Source of the DNA: Chloroflexota bacterium
Lineage (GTDB): Bacteria > Chloroflexota > Dehalococcoidia > DSTF01 > JACRBR01
DNA: 5,259 nucleotides
Direction of reading: 5' to 3'
Assembly (NCBI GenBank): GCA_016213125.1
Contig: JACRBR010000098.1
Coordinates: forward strand, 1 to 5,259
Position numbers and translations under genes: made by a program. Under the pieces are notes generated by a model. It worked only from the letters and a program-made list of their open reading frames with translations. It ran no database searches and was not told where the DNA came from. Positions within the stretch are counted from its first letter, which is position 1. Each line of letters starts with the position of its first letter. This document shows positions 5,221 through 5,259 of this stretch, one piece after another.

Positions 5221-5259
5221 CTTCCGAGCGAAGTCAGCGCCACCCGTCTCACGGGTACA
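4944..5259 (+). repeat. direct duplication, right copy
   Basis: This matches 2754-3075, with an offset of 2184 bp over the conserved part. It extends past the VOC stop through both intergenic hairpins to the last codons of the caspase-like gene, where the window ends. A further copy of that gene may follow outside the window. Confidence 0.93.

Noticed and set aside
1..5259. CRISPR array
   Set aside because: The repeats present are single dispersed palindromes or one two-copy duplication; there is no regular repeat-spacer pattern.

Overview
The window is GC-rich bacterial DNA with strong third-position GC bias in most genes. It carries a partial isoleucyl-tRNA synthetase gene (ileS) under a T-box leader, a small VOC-fold gene, and a two-gene cassette for a membrane-anchored caspase-like protein and a dockerin-bearing surface protein. 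A T-box before ileS, dockerin-type surface proteins and abundant short palindromic repeats together fit a Chloroflexota (Dehalococcoidia-like) genome best. A Planctomycetes-type genome is the main alternative. The phylum call is inference, because no rRNA or marker tree is available here.

Region 1 (1-2549, minus strand). ileS starts at 2036 and runs off the left edge. Its reading frame is interrupted once, by an in-frame TAG at 771-773; the protein sequence on both sides is well conserved. Two palindromic repeats (311-357 and 1239-1283) sit inside the gene and are translated as low-complexity linkers, each in a different frame. Upstream are a 190-nt spacer with two near-identical REP-like hairpins, an intrinsic terminator (2226-2260), the T-box (2272-2286), an AUC isoleucine specifier (2423-2425) and a promoter (2521-2549). 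Uncharged tRNA-Ile should therefore allow readthrough into ileS.

Region 2 (2550-3064, plus strand). A 138-bp divergent intergenic region is followed by a complete VOC-fold gene (2665-3036), then a short convergent gap with two hairpins.

Region 3 (3065-4695, minus strand). Two genes 14 nt apart form an apparent operon. The upstream gene encodes a secreted protein with two dockerin/EF-hand calcium loops and a C-terminal membrane anchor. The downstream gene encodes an N-terminally anchored protein with a candidate His/Cys dyad of caspase-like type. The function of this pair is not known to me; it is the best candidate for an undescribed system.

Region 4 (4696-5259). A 248-bp non-coding stretch is followed by a second, N-terminally replaced copy of the VOC gene. 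The last 243 bases of the window match 2833-3075 with 5 mismatches, including the last bases of the caspase-like gene. The VOC/cassette locus has therefore undergone a roughly 2.2-kb direct duplication, and another copy of the cassette may begin just past the right edge.
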